A stretch of DNA of 64,000 bases from Nitrosomonas cryotolerans ATCC 49181 (GTDB taxonomy: Bacteria; Pseudomonadota; Gammaproteobacteria; Burkholderiales; Nitrosomonadaceae). The DNA lies in NCBI RefSeq assembly GCF_900143275.1, contig NZ_FSRO01000001.1, forward strand, positions 1,240,001-1,304,000. Direction: 5' to 3'. How positions within the stretch are numbered: position 1 is the first letter of the stretch; each line of letters begins with the position of its first letter. Position numbers and translations under genes: made by a program. The notes under the pieces are model-generated. The model saw only the letters and a program-made list of their open reading frames with translations, did no database searches and was not told the origin of the DNA. Shown piece after piece: positions 30,085-40,723 of the stretch.

Positions 30085-30618
30085 ATGTCTCGTGTGAGTC
30101 AGAATCCTGTGCAAATACCATCTAATGTAGATATTGATTTGTCATCATCCGAAATTACGATTAAAGGTCCTTTAGGGGTATTGCAGCATAAATTAACTTC
30201 GGATATAAAGCTGGAGATTAATGATGGTGTCTTGTTAGTCAAGGCAACTAATGATTCCAAGCAAGCAAATGCAATGTCGGGAACCATGCGTGCTTTAATA
30301 GCAAATATGGTCCAAGGTGTTGTTAATGGTTTCCAGAAAAAATTATCATTGGTTGGCGTTGGTTATCGAGCACAGACCGACGGATATAGTTTAAATTTGG
30401 CGCTGGGTTATTCGCATCCTATCGTCCATAAAATGCCTTCTGGAATTAAAGCTGAGACACCGAGTCAGACCGAGGTGATTATTAAAGGGATCGATAAGCA
30501 AAAAGTCGGACAGGTTGCAGCTGAAATTCGCGCATATAGAAGACCGGAGGTTTATAAGGGTAAGGGCGTTCGGTACTCGGATGAGGTGATTGTTCTTAAA
30601 GAAGCCAAGAAAAAATAA
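30085..30618 (+). CDS. rplF: 50S ribosomal protein L6
   Basis: The 177-residue protein has two related alpha/beta domains and the C-terminal [13 protein letters not shown] motif. It lies at the GTPase-associated centre. 11 bp before rplR. Confidence 0.97.
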   Translation: MSRVSQNPVQIPSNVDIDLSSSEITIKGPLGVLQHKLTSDIKLEINDGVLLVKATNDSKQANAMSGTMRALIANMVQGVVNGFQKKLSLVGVGYRAQTDGYSLNLALGYSHPIVHKMPSGIKAETPSQTEVIIKGIDKQKVGQVAAEIRAYRRPEVYKGKGVRYSDEVIVLKEAKKK

Positions 30619-30629
30619 TTGAGATATAT

Positions 30630-30986
30630 ATGCAGAATCTAAAACAAATGCGTTTACGTCGGGCACGACGTTCACGTGCTAAAATTGCTGAATTAGGTAT
30701 TTTTCGCTTGTCGGTTCATCGGACTAACGCACATATTTATGCTCAATTGATTGATGATAGCGGTGGGAAAGTATTAGCTAGTGCATCGACTCTTGAGCCC
30801 GAAATTCGCAAAGATTTAACTTGTGGCGGTAATGTTGTGGCGGCTTCTATTATTGGTAAACGGATAGCAGAAAAAGCAATAAAATGTGGCATTGAGGCCG
30901 TTGCATTTGATAGATCTGGTTATAAATACCATGGTCGCGTTAAAGCATTGGCTGAAGCGGCGCGCGATAATGGGCTTAAATTTTAA
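30630..30986 (+). CDS. rplR: 50S ribosomal protein L18
   Basis: The 118-residue protein ([37 protein letters not shown]) binds 5S rRNA and carries it into the 50S subunit with L5. 14 bp before rpsE. Confidence 0.97.
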   Translation: MQNLKQMRLRRARRSRAKIAELGIFRLSVHRTNAHIYAQLIDDSGGKVLASASTLEPEIRKDLTCGGNVVAASIIGKRIAEKAIKCGIEAVAFDRSGYKYHGRVKALAEAARDNGLKF

Positions 30987-31000
30987 TTGAAGGTTTGACT

Positions 31001-31540
31001 ATGGCTAAAATGGGAAGAACACAGGGTAAGCCACCATCAACAGATGAGAGTTCTGATGGACTTAAAGAAAAAATGGTCGCCATTAATCGTGTTACCAAGG
31101 TTGTAAAGGGTGGCCGTATACTTGGATTTGCTGCTTTAACAGTAGTTGGTGATGGTGATGGCGGTGTTGGAATGGGTAAAGGTAAATCTCGTGAAGTTCC
31201 TGTTGCCGTTCAAAAGGCAATGGATGAAGCGCGTCGTAAGATGATAAAGGTCAAATTAAAAAATGGCACAATTTATCATCCCGTTGTGGGTGTTCATGGA
31301 GCTGCAAAAGTATATATGCAACCTGCTTCAGAAGGCACTGGTATTATTGCCGGTGGGCCTATGCGTGCTATTTTCGAAGTAATGGGAATGCATAATATTT
31401 TGGCTAAATGTATCGGCTCTACCAATCCATATAACGTTGTTCGTGCTACCTTACAGGGTTTGAGTAATATGAACACTCCCGCAAATATTGCTGCTAAACG
31501 TGGTAAAAGTGTTGAGGAAATTCTGGATTTAGGAAAATGA
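31001..31540 (+). CDS. rpsE: 30S ribosomal protein S5
   Basis: The 179-residue protein ([29 protein letters not shown]) sits at the mRNA entry and affects decoding fidelity. The ATG at 31001 follows GAAGG; an in-frame TTG at 30995 is less likely. It overlaps rpmD by 4 bp. Confidence 0.97.
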   Translation: MAKMGRTQGKPPSTDESSDGLKEKMVAINRVTKVVKGGRILGFAALTVVGDGDGGVGMGKGKSREVPVAVQKAMDEARRKMIKVKLKNGTIYHPVVGVHGAAKVYMQPASEGTGIIAGGPMRAIFEVMGMHNILAKCIGSTNPYNVVRATLQGLSNMNTPANIAAKRGKSVEEILDLGK

Positions 31541-31731
31541 GTAAAGATTTGGATAGCTTGAATGTTAAAATTACGTTGGTTAAAAGCTTAATTGGCACCA
31601 AACGGTCACATCGAGCTACTGTGCGTGGATTAGGGTTGCGCAGAATAAACAGTTCGCGTGTCGTTAAAATGACACCAGCAATACAAGGTATGATTAGTAA
31701 AGTTAACTATCTACTTAAGTGTGAGGGCTAG
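31537..31731 (+). CDS. rpmD: 50S ribosomal protein L30
   Basis: The 64-residue protein ([30 protein letters not shown]) is the short bacterial form. It overlaps rpsE by 4 bp, and its stop codon abuts the rplO start. Confidence 0.96.
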   Translation: MSKDLDSLNVKITLVKSLIGTKRSHRATVRGLGLRRINSSRVVKMTPAIQGMISKVNYLLKCEG

Positions 31732-32163
31732 ATGTATCTTAATTCAATTAAACCTGGGTTTGGTTCAAATCCAAGCAGGCGTCGTCTAGGTAGAGGAATA
31801 GGATCTGGTCTGGGTAAAACAGCGGGTAGAGGACATAAAGGTCAAAAATCTCGAGCAGGTGGTTTTCATAAAACTGGATTCGAAGGTGGTCAAATGCCTT
31901 TGCAGCGTCGTTTACCTAAACGTGGTTTTGTGTCGCCTAAGAGTAACCAATCCTTTAAAATTAGGCTTTCAACAATTAATAAATTAACCGAAGATAATAT
32001 TAATCTTGTAACTCTAAAAGAGATGGGTATTATTTCTCGTCAGATTAAATATGTGAAAATCTATTTATCGGGAAATATTGAGAGAAAAGTTACTTTGTCT
32101 GGAGTTTCAGTAACAAGTGGAGCGAAAGCTGCTATCGAATCTGTCGGTGGTAGCGTTGAATAG
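31732..32163 (+). CDS. rplO: 50S ribosomal protein L15
   Basis: The 143-residue protein has the Gly/Arg-rich N-terminus (RRRLGRGIGSGLGKTAGRGHKGQKSR) that threads into 23S rRNA. It starts directly at the end of rpmD and ends 17 bp before secY. Confidence 0.97.
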   Translation: MYLNSIKPGFGSNPSRRRLGRGIGSGLGKTAGRGHKGQKSRAGGFHKTGFEGGQMPLQRRLPKRGFVSPKSNQSFKIRLSTINKLTEDNINLVTLKEMGIISRQIKYVKIYLSGNIERKVTLSGVSVTSGAKAAIESVGGSVE

Positions 32164-32180
32164 TTGCATAAGGAAGCTAA

Positions 32181-33512
32181 GTGGCTACTAAAGATACAAG
32201 AATCAAAAGCGTAGACAAATTCAGCGATTTAAAACGTCGTTTGTGGTTTTTATTGCTTGCTTTGATTGTTTATAGGATAGGTGCACATGTTCCGGTTCCC
32301 GGCATTGATCCTGTTGTATTAAAGGATCTGTTTGAATCCCAGGAAGGTGGAGTCCTGGGTATGTTTAATATGTTTTCTGGCGGTGCATTATCTCGCTTTT
32401 CGATATTTGCTTTAGGTATAATGCCGTATATCTCCGCTTCTATTATTATGCAATTAGGTGCGGTTGCCATTCCGTACTTGGAAACCTTAAAGAAAGAGGG
32501 CGAGTCTGGCCGTAGAAAAATAACCCAATACACGCGGTATGGAACTTTGGGTTTGGCTTTATTACAGGGATATGGTATTTCTATCGCATTACAGTCGCAG
32601 GCAGGTTTGGTAATTGAACCTGGTCCTATGTTTGTATTAACGACTGTAATAACTTTGGTCACGGGCACAATTTTTCTAATGTGGTTGGGTGAACAAATTA
32701 CGGAACGTGGCATCGGGAATGGTATCTCGTTAATTATATTCGCTGGGATTGCTGCAGGTTTGCCGAGTGCTATTGGCGGTACATTGGAGCTTGTGAGTAC
32801 CGGTGCGATGCATTTCTTGGTTGCATTGGCAATCTTTATTGCAGCGGCATTAGTGACTGCTTTTGTTGTATTTGTTGAACGTGGCCAACGTAAAATTTTA
32901 GTGAATTATGCAAAACGACAAGTTGGAAAAAAGGTTTATGGTGGCCAGAGTTCACACTTACCATTAAAATTAAATATGTCCGGTGTTATTCCGCCGATTT
33001 TCGCATCCAGTATTATCTTGTTTCCTGCAACATTGGCTGGTTGGTTTGCTACGGGTGAGTCTATGGTCTGGCTTAAAGACATCAGCGGCGCATTATCACC
33101 TGGGCAGCCACTCTATGTCATGCTGTACGCGACCATGATTATTTTCTTTTGTTTCTTTTATACGGCTCTTGTTTTCAATCCGAAGGAGACTTCAGATAAT
33201 TTGAAAAAAAGCGGCGCTTTTATACCGGGTATCAGGCCTGGTGATCAAACGGTGAAATTTATTGAACGGATAATGCTTCGTTTAACTTTAGCTGGATCGA
33301 TCTATGTCACCTTGGTTTGCTTGCTTCCTGAGTTTTTGATTCTTAAATGGAATGTCCCATTTTATTTTGGCGGCACATCACTTTTGATTATTGTCGTTGT
33401 AACTATGGATTTTATGTCTCAGGTACAATCTCATGTTATGTCTTCGCAATATGAGAGTTTGTTGAAGAAAACGAATTTTAAGGGTGGCGGCGCTAAATTT
33501 CCGGTGCGATAA
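32181..33512 (+). CDS. secY: Protein translocase subunit SecY
   Basis: The 443-residue inner-membrane channel of the Sec translocon has ten membrane helices. Conserved segments include the plug-side VPGIDP and the cytosolic [23 protein letters not shown] loop. It starts at GTG (32181) after AAGGA. It sits between the spc ribosomal genes and infA, as in most proteobacteria. Confidence 0.98.
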   Translation: MATKDTRIKSVDKFSDLKRRLWFLLLALIVYRIGAHVPVPGIDPVVLKDLFESQEGGVLGMFNMFSGGALSRFSIFALGIMPYISASIIMQLGAVAIPYLETLKKEGESGRRKITQYTRYGTLGLALLQGYGISIALQSQAGLVIEPGPMFVLTTVITLVTGTIFLMWLGEQITERGIGNGISLIIFAGIAAGLPSAIGGTLELVSTGAMHFLVALAIFIAAALVTAFVVFVERGQRKILVNYAKRQVGKKVYGGQSSHLPLKLNMSGVIPPIFASSIILFPATLAGWFATGESMVWLKDISGALSPGQPLYVMLYATMIIFFCFFYTALVFNPKETSDNLKKSGAFIPGIRPGDQTVKFIERIMLRLTLAGSIYVTLVCLLPEFLILKWNVPFYFGGTSLLIIVVVTMDFMSQVQSHVMSSQYESLLKKTNFKGGGAKFPVR

Positions 33513-33529
33513 CTAATTATAAAATTGAG

Positions 33530-33748
33530 ATGGCCAAAGAAGAAACTATTCAGATGCAGGGAGAGATATTGGAAACTCTTCCAAATGCCACCTTCCGTGT
33601 GAAGCTGGAAAATGGGCATATTGTGCTTGCTCATATATCGGGAAAAATGCGTATGCATTACATAAGAATTTTGCCTGGTGATAAAGTAACCGTTGATTTG
33701 ACACCTTATGATTTAACGCGTGCGCGTATTACGTTTCGTGCTAAGTAG
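33530..33748 (+). CDS. infA: Translation initiation factor IF-1
   Basis: The 72-residue OB-fold protein ([30 protein letters not shown]) blocks the A site during initiation. Position between secY and rpmJ matches the betaproteobacterial order. 17 bp after secY. Confidence 0.97.
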   Translation: MAKEETIQMQGEILETLPNATFRVKLENGHIVLAHISGKMRMHYIRILPGDKVTVDLTPYDLTRARITFRAK

Positions 33749-33842
33749 CTTTATTTATTTGCATTTTACTAATCTTAAATCTATTGATGTCTTTTCAATT
33801 AATATGATTTCTATTTAAAGTAAAGTATTCGGAGACATTTAT

Positions 33843-33956
33843 ATGAAAGTTTTAGCTTCCGTAAAAAAGATTTGTCGTAATTGTAAAGTGATACGACGTA
33901 ATAGAGTCGTAAGAGTTATTTGTTCAGACCCCAGGCATAAGCAAAGACAAGGTTAA
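33843..33956 (+). CDS. rpmJ: 50S ribosomal protein L36
   Basis: A 37-residue reading frame from the ATG at 33843 begins [19 protein letters not shown] and has a zinc ribbon (CxxC, then Cys and His in [12 protein letters not shown]), so it is the zinc-binding form of L36. It lies 94 bp after infA and 42 bp before rpsM, the normal position, with GGAGA upstream. Confidence 0.95.
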   Translation: MKVLASVKKICRNCKVIRRNRVVRVICSDPRHKQRQG

Positions 33957-33998
33957 TTGAACTAAATTTATTCTTTTTTTTTGGTAGGATACAGTAAT

Positions 33999-34358
33999 AT
34001 GGCCCGAATCGCTGGCGTTAATATTCCAAACCATCAACATGTTAAGATCGCATTAACTGCAATTTATGGTATTGGAAATTCCAGGTCTCAGAAAATTTGT
34101 GAAACTATTGGTATCGATTGTAACGTTAAACTTAAAGATATTTCTGACTCGCAAATTGATAAGCTTCGAGATCATATCGCTAAGCTTACGGTAGAAGGTG
34201 ATTTGCGTAGAGAAATATCTATGAATATTAAACGACTAATGGATCTTGGTTGTTATCGTGGATTACGTCATCGCCGTGGATTACCTGTTCGTGGACAGCG
34301 CACGAAAACTAATGCCAGAACTCGTAAGGGTCCTCGCAAAGCAGTGCGTGCAAGGTAA
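33999..34358 (+). CDS. rpsM: 30S ribosomal protein S13
   Basis: The 119-residue protein ([50 protein letters not shown]) forms intersubunit bridges from the 30S head. The ATG at 33999 gives the standard start; six in-frame upstream codons are ignored. Confidence 0.97.
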   Translation: MARIAGVNIPNHQHVKIALTAIYGIGNSRSQKICETIGIDCNVKLKDISDSQIDKLRDHIAKLTVEGDLRREISMNIKRLMDLGCYRGLRHRRGLPVRGQRTKTNARTRKGPRKAVRAR

Positions 34359-34402
34359 TTACAAATTTTATCAGATTGTAAAAGACAAGGAAAATTGTTA
34401 CT

Positions 34403-34792
34403 ATGGTTAAGGCTGTTTCACGTGTAAGAAAGAAAGTTAAAAAGAATGTGACAGAGGGTATTGCCCATATACATGCTTCTTTTAATAATACCATTGTGAC
34501 GATTACTGATCGCCAGGGTAACGCTTTATCTTGGGCTACTTCTGGTGGTGCTGGTTTTAAGGGGTCTCGAAAAAGTACTCCTTTTGCAGCACAAGTTGCT
34601 GCTGAATCAGCTGGAAAAGTAGCTCAAGAATGCGGAGTTAAAAACCTTGAGGTCCGTATTAAAGGACCTGGCCCTGGGAGAGATTCTGCAGTGCGTGCAT
34701 TAAATGCGGCTGGTTTTAAAATTACCAGTATATCTGATGTGACACCTGTTCCTCATAACGGTTGTCGGCCACCCAAAAAACGCCGAATTTAA
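34403..34792 (+). CDS. rpsK: 30S ribosomal protein S11
   Basis: The 129-residue platform protein ([54 protein letters not shown]-like C-terminus) lies near the mRNA exit. 10 bp before rpsD. Confidence 0.97.
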   Translation: MVKAVSRVRKKVKKNVTEGIAHIHASFNNTIVTITDRQGNALSWATSGGAGFKGSRKSTPFAAQVAAESAGKVAQECGVKNLEVRIKGPGPGRDSAVRALNAAGFKITSISDVTPVPHNGCRPPKKRRI

Positions 34793-34802
34793 GGAGATTA
34801 TT

Positions 34803-35429
34803 TTGGCTAGAAATCTTGATCCAAAATGCCGTCAATGTCGACGTGAAGGTGAAAAATTATTTCTGAAGGGCGAGAAGTGCTTTACGGATAAATGTGGCAT
34901 CGAAAGAAGAAACTATGCACCTGGTCAACATGGCCAGAAAAAATCACGTTTGTCCGATTATGGCGTGCAACTTCGTGAAAAACAAAAGCTTAGACGTATT
35001 TATGGTATTTTAGAAAGCCAGTTTCGTAATATATATAGCAGTGCTGATAAGCAGCGCGGTGTGACTGGTGAGAATTTATTGCAGCTGTTAGAAAGTCGTC
35101 TTGATAACGTTACATATCAAATGGGATTTGGTGCATCTCGCTCTGAGGCAAGGCAGATTGTAAGACATAACTCAATTATAGTTAATGGGAAACGTGTTAA
35201 CATACCTTCTTTTATTGTTAATCCAGGTGATGTAATTGAAGTTACTGAAAAGGCTAAAAGCCATTTGCGTATTAAGTCATCTTTAGATGCTGCGGAACGT
35301 CGTACTTTTCCTCAGTGGATAGAGGTAGACGTTAAGGCTATGAAAGGAGTATTTAAATCTAGGCCTGAGAGATCTGATTTGCCGACTACTATTAATGAGT
35401 CACTAGTAGTAGAACTATATTCTAAGTAA
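34803..35429 (+). CDS. rpsD: 30S ribosomal protein S4
   Basis: The 208-residue protein nucleates 30S assembly; in E. coli it also represses the alpha operon. An N-terminal CxxC...C region ([11 protein letters not shown]...[12 protein letters not shown]) hints at a zinc site, and an S4 RNA-binding domain follows. It starts at TTG (34803), since AAGGAG lies just upstream and the MARNLDPKC start fits the family. Confidence 0.96.
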   Translation: MARNLDPKCRQCRREGEKLFLKGEKCFTDKCGIERRNYAPGQHGQKKSRLSDYGVQLREKQKLRRIYGILESQFRNIYSSADKQRGVTGENLLQLLESRLDNVTYQMGFGASRSEARQIVRHNSIIVNGKRVNIPSFIVNPGDVIEVTEKAKSHLRIKSSLDAAERRTFPQWIEVDVKAMKGVFKSRPERSDLPTTINESLVVELYSK

Positions 35430-35463
35430 TTTGTTATTGTTGGCAAGCGTTCCAAGGAAAGAT

Positions 35464-36474
35464 ATGGCTATGCAAAGTAATGATTTTTTAGTTCCACGTA
35501 TTATTGATGTCCAGAATATTTCGCCTTTACATGCGAAAGTAATCATGGAACCTTTCGAACGTGGCTATGGACATACCTTAGGTAATGCACTTCGTCGCAT
35601 ATTACTGTCTTCTATGCCTGGCTTTGCTCCGACGGCAGTTAAAATAGCGGGTGTGGTGCATGAATATTCTGCACTTGATGGCGTTCAAGAGGATGTTGTT
35701 GATGTTTTATTAAACCTTAAGGGAATTGTACTTAAGTTACATAATAATAATGAATCCATTCTTTTGCTTAATAAGAATGGTAAGGGTGTCGTCACTGCAG
35801 GTGATATACAGACAGGGCATGATGTTGAAATTATCAATCCTGATCATGTAATTGCCCATCTTACTTCAGATGGCCAGCTTGATATGCAAATTAAAGTTGA
35901 AATGGGCAGAGGATATGTTCCCGCAACTGCAAGGAAAAACGCGGATGACGATAAGAGTATTGGTACTATACTGCTTGATGCTTCTTTTAGCCCCATTCGT
36001 CGAGTTAGCTATTCAGTAGAGAGCGCGCGCGTTGAGCAACGTACAGATTTGGATAAACTGATTGTCGATATTGAAACGAATGGCGTTGTTGATCCTGAGG
36101 AAGCAATTCGCTATGCCGCAAGAGTATTGGTAGGTCAATTATCTGTTTTTGCTGAGCTCGAGAGCACGCCTTTACCAAAAGAGCAACCTAAGGTGCCTCA
36201 AATAGATCCCGTTTTATTAAGACCTGTTGATGATCTTGAACTGACGGTTCGTTCAGCAAATTGTCTCAAAGTTGAAAATATTTACTATATCGGTGATTTG
36301 ATTCAACGTACTGAGGCTGAATTACTTCGTACACCAAATTTGGGTAGAAAATCTCTTAATGAAATAAAAGAAGTTTTAGCTTCGCGTGAACTGACGCTAG
36401 GTATGAAACTTGAAAATTGGCCCCCCGCTAATTTAGAGAATATTGCAAAGGAATCGAATCATGCGCCATCGTAA
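35464..36474 (+). CDS. rpoA: RNA polymerase alpha subunit
   Basis: The 336-residue subunit has an N-terminal assembly domain ([26 protein letters not shown]) and a C-terminal domain ([49 protein letters not shown]) that binds UP elements and activators. The ATG at 35464 follows AAGGAAAG; an ATG two codons later is also possible. It overlaps rplQ by 14 bp. Confidence 0.98.
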   Translation: MAMQSNDFLVPRIIDVQNISPLHAKVIMEPFERGYGHTLGNALRRILLSSMPGFAPTAVKIAGVVHEYSALDGVQEDVVDVLLNLKGIVLKLHNNNESILLLNKNGKGVVTAGDIQTGHDVEIINPDHVIAHLTSDGQLDMQIKVEMGRGYVPATARKNADDDKSIGTILLDASFSPIRRVSYSVESARVEQRTDLDKLIVDIETNGVVDPEEAIRYAARVLVGQLSVFAELESTPLPKEQPKVPQIDPVLLRPVDDLELTVRSANCLKVENIYYIGDLIQRTEAELLRTPNLGRKSLNEIKEVLASRELTLGMKLENWPPANLENIAKESNHAPS

Positions 36475-36853
36475 TGGTTATAGAAAACTAAATCGAACAA
36501 GTAGCCATCGATTGGCTATGCTCCGTAATATGAGTAATTCTTTGTTACGTCATGAAGTTATTAAGACAACTTTGCCTAAAGCTAAAGAATTGAGACGTGT
36601 GGTGGAACCCATGATTACTTTGGGAAAGACCCCTACGCTTTCTAATAAACGGCTTGCATTTAATCGACTTCGGGATCGTGATATTGTTGTGAAATTGTTT
36701 TCTGAGCTTGGCCCCAGATATGTTTCTAGACCGGGTGGATACTTACGAATTCTTAAAAATGGTTTTCGTAAAGGAGATAATGCGCCCATGGCATTGGTAG
36801 AATTGCTTGACAGGCCGGAATCTAATGTCGCTCATGATGACGCCGATAACTAA
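36461..36853 (+). CDS. rplQ: 50S ribosomal protein L17
   Basis: The 130-residue protein ([24 protein letters not shown]) is the last of the alpha group. Its ATG at 36461 lies inside rpoA and has AAGGA within rpoA, so translation is coupled. An 84-bp AT-rich gap follows, without an obvious terminator. Confidence 0.97.
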   Translation: MRHRNGYRKLNRTSSHRLAMLRNMSNSLLRHEVIKTTLPKAKELRRVVEPMITLGKTPTLSNKRLAFNRLRDRDIVVKLFSELGPRYVSRPGGYLRILKNGFRKGDNAPMALVELLDRPESNVAHDDADN

Positions 36854-36937
36854 TATAGAATATTTTCCAAAAATTTAATTATTTTATATCGTTATTTTAT
36901 TCCTGATAAATGTGGATGAGAATTACTCTCTTCTGCT

Positions 36938-37915
36938 ATGAGATCGCTTAGCTTTACCATCCTAAGGCTAATAGGGGATGGTGAGTTTCATTCCGGCGCA
37001 TCGTTAGGTAATAAAATTGGATTGTCTAGGGCGAGTATCTCAAATGGATTGCGAGGTCTTGAGCAATACGGCGTGCGAATTCTTAAAATTCGCGGACGAG
37101 GTTATCGCTGGGTCAATCCAGTTGAATGGCTTGATAAAAGCAGGATTGTCAATTATTTTGATAAATCTTTGGAGCCGGTTCATCTTGTTCTTCTTAATTC
37201 CGTAGATTCTACAAATAGTTATTTAATAAATAACTACGGTTCTCATTTATCTATTTGTAATAAAATTCCGGTTATTGCGACTGAACTACAAACGCAAGGA
37301 CGAGGCCGTTTGGGACGGCAATGGCATTCTGGTCTTGGAGATAGTCTTACTTTCTCGTTGCGATGGTTCTATAAGCAGGGACCTGGCTTCCTGTCAGGAT
37401 TGAGCCTTGTGGTTGGCATAGCAATTATCCGTGTTCTTCATTCTTTCGGTATTAAGGAATTAGCGCTTAAATGGCCAAACGATATTTTATATCGTTATCG
37501 TAAACTAGCTGGTATTTTAATTGAATTGCAAGGTGAAATGCAGGGTCCGACTGTTGCAGTCATTGGTATAGGCATTAATATCAATTTGGCACCGAATACT
37601 AAACATGCGATTAACCGGAAGGTATCAGATTTATTTGAGATTACCGGAAGTGTTATAGATCGCAATAGGCTTTTAGCTGCGCTGTTAGCAGAATTGCAGA
37701 ATGTACTGAGTAATTTTAATCAACTCGGTTTTCCTGTTTTTCAAAGTGAATGGATTCGCTATCATGCATTCGAAGGTAAACCCGTTTCGCTGGTTTTACC
37801 GAATGGATTGTCGACCCAAGGTATTGTCGATGGTGTAGGTGAGGATGGTTCATTAATATTAAAAACAGCCACGGGCAGGAATCGCTTCAATGTCGGAGAA
37901 ATTTCTTTACGCTGA
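36938..37915 (+). CDS. birA: Biotin--protein ligase / biotin operon repressor
   Basis: The 325-residue protein has an N-terminal winged helix (about 1-60; SLGNKIGLSRASISNGLRGLEQYGV) followed by the ligase domain with QGRGRLGRQWHS (biotinyl-AMP loop) and ALKWPNDILY, then a C-terminal SH3-like cap. It activates biotin with ATP and attaches it to carboxylase carrier proteins. The DNA-binding domain means it may also repress bio genes; bioBFHCD begins 13.6 kb downstream, but I found no operator there. Followed 11 bp later by coaX. Confidence 0.93.
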   Translation: MRSLSFTILRLIGDGEFHSGASLGNKIGLSRASISNGLRGLEQYGVRILKIRGRGYRWVNPVEWLDKSRIVNYFDKSLEPVHLVLLNSVDSTNSYLINNYGSHLSICNKIPVIATELQTQGRGRLGRQWHSGLGDSLTFSLRWFYKQGPGFLSGLSLVVGIAIIRVLHSFGIKELALKWPNDILYRYRKLAGILIELQGEMQGPTVAVIGIGININLAPNTKHAINRKVSDLFEITGSVIDRNRLLAALLAELQNVLSNFNQLGFPVFQSEWIRYHAFEGKPVSLVLPNGLSTQGIVDGVGEDGSLILKTATGRNRFNVGEISLR

Positions 37916-37926
37916 AAAAATGATGT

Positions 37927-38673
37927 ATGTCTTATTTATTAGCTATTGATTCTGGCAACTCATTTATTAAATGGGGGCTACATGATGGTCAGAATTGGCT
38001 TGTGTTAGATAAGGTGGCGCATGATAAAATAGACTCATTGGCTCAAGCTTGGCAGAATTTACAGGCGCCTTCAGCTGTTATTGTCTCCCATGTTGCTGGT
38101 ATTCGGATTAAGAATAAACTTTCTGTTCTACTATCGAACTGGGCGACCGTTCCTCAGTGGATTACCGCAATTTCTTACCAATGTGGCGTGAATAACGGAT
38201 ATTCATTACCCGCTCAGCTTGGCTGTGATCGCTGGGCTGCTTTAATTGCTGCATGGCATCTGACGCAGCATGCTTGCTTGGTAATTAATGTTGGTACAGC
38301 TATGACTGTGGATACCCTATCGGACTCAGGTGATTTTCTTGGTGGGACTATCACTCCTGGTTTTGATTTAATGGTGAAAATCCTAGAGGATAAAACCACT
38401 ATGCATAATCTTGATGTGGGGGAATTCAAGGATTTTCCTGTTTGTACGGCTGATTCTGTTCATAGTGGTATTGTTCAGGCATTACTTGGCGCGATTGAAC
38501 GTGCTCGTAATAAATTATGCAGTACTCTGGATCATCCTTTGGGGAGTTGCATTATTAGTGGTGGAGGGGCGTCGGTTTTGTTACCACATATTAATTTTCC
38601 ATTTAAATTCATTGATTCTCTCGTATTGGAAGGCTTAGTGATTATCGCCTACGATTCATCAAAATGTTATTAA
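37927..38673 (+). CDS. coaX: Type III pantothenate kinase
   Basis: The 248-residue ASKHA-fold enzyme phosphorylates pantothenate, the first step of coenzyme A synthesis. Phosphate-loop LAIDSGNSFIKWG, the NVGTAMTVDTL motif and GGTITPGFDLM identify it. birA-coaX pairs are common in betaproteobacteria. This type is not feedback-inhibited by CoA, from family knowledge. Confidence 0.93.
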   Translation: MSYLLAIDSGNSFIKWGLHDGQNWLVLDKVAHDKIDSLAQAWQNLQAPSAVIVSHVAGIRIKNKLSVLLSNWATVPQWITAISYQCGVNNGYSLPAQLGCDRWAALIAAWHLTQHACLVINVGTAMTVDTLSDSGDFLGGTITPGFDLMVKILEDKTTMHNLDVGEFKDFPVCTADSVHSGIVQALLGAIERARNKLCSTLDHPLGSCIISGGGASVLLPHINFPFKFIDSLVLEGLVIIAYDSSKCY

Positions 38674-38694
38674 ATTTATATAATTCATAGAATT

Positions 38695-39322
38695 ATGTCG
38701 ATTCTACAACATACAACTTTTTATACCTCGGTGAATCGATTACATGATTTGCCTTCTCACGCTGGAATAGAGGTTGCTTTTGCCGGACGTTCTAATGCGG
38801 GTAAATCCAGTGCAATCAACACACTGACTAATCGAGGCCGACTTGCTTTTGTAAGTAAATCACCTGGCCGAACACAATTAATTAATTTCTTCCAATTGGG
38901 TGATGATCGTTTTCTTGTTGACCTTCCGGGTTATGGTTATGCTAAAGTGCCCTTTGCAATTCGCCGACATTGGCAAGATTTATTAAGCACTTATCTTCAG
39001 ACTCGTAAAACACTCTTTGGCCTCGTACTCATAATGGATGTACGTCATCCACTTAAGCCATTAGATATACAAATGTTGGATTGGTTTGCGCCAACCGGAA
39101 AATCGGTACATATTTTGCTGACTAAGGCAGATAAATTAAGTCGACAACAGGCTAATAATACTTTAAGAGAAGTGCGCGCTTATTTACTTAATTCCTACCC
39201 GCAATGTAGCGTGCAATTGTTTTCTAGCCTGTCAGCAAAAGGAATTGATGAGACAATGATCGTTCTCAATAATTGGTTTGGAATCAGTTCAGCTTCAGAA
39301 AATAAAACATCGGAAACTAAAT

Positions 39323-39324
<2 letters not shown>
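38695..39324 (+). CDS. engB: Ribosome biogenesis GTPase EngB (YihA/YsxC)
   Basis: The 209-residue GTPase has G1 [13 protein letters not shown]3 [10 protein letters not shown] and G4 TKADK. It is needed for late 50S assembly in other bacteria. Its stop codon is directly followed by the A-tract of a minus-strand terminator. 21 bp after coaX. Confidence 0.94.
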
Positions 39325-40500
<1,176 letters not shown>

Positions 40501-40549
40501 GATATAACAACTTACGGCTAAGCCTGAAAGATCAGTATAAAAAAATAGA

Positions 40550-40638
40550 GTGACCTTTGAAAAATCCCAATAGTTGAAAAATTAACCCTTTATAATCAAT
40601 AGTAGAAAACTTCTGACGAGGGTTTTTGCAAAAGTCTC
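40550..40638 (+). mobile_element. 89-bp MITE-like repeat, copy 2
   Basis: It shares length and most bases with copies 1 and 3, in the same orientation as copy 3. The left end is worn (GTGACCTTTGAAAAATCCC) while the right end keeps GGTTTTTGCAAAAGTCTC. ATAGA flanks both sides (40545-40549, 40639-40643), a 5-bp target duplication. It lies 49 bp after hemB in the hemB-mrcA convergent gap and interrupts no gene. Confidence 0.87.
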
Positions 40639-40661
40639 ATAGAATCCATCCTAGATAAGGC

Positions 40662-40715
40662 GCCATCATGTCTTAAGTATTTGGTTAAGCCATGATGGCC
40701 TCATACTTATTTTTT
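40662..40715. terminator. Long hairpin between convergent hemB and mrcA
   Basis: GCCATCATG (40662-40670) pairs with CATGATGGC (40691-40699). Inside it, CTTAA (40672-40676) pairs with TTAAG (40685-40689), leaving an 8-base loop. On the plus strand a run of T follows nine to ten bases later (about 40709-40714), so it may end hemB transcription. The stem could also stop mrcA from the other side. Confidence 0.5.
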
Positions 40716-40723
40716 GTAAATAA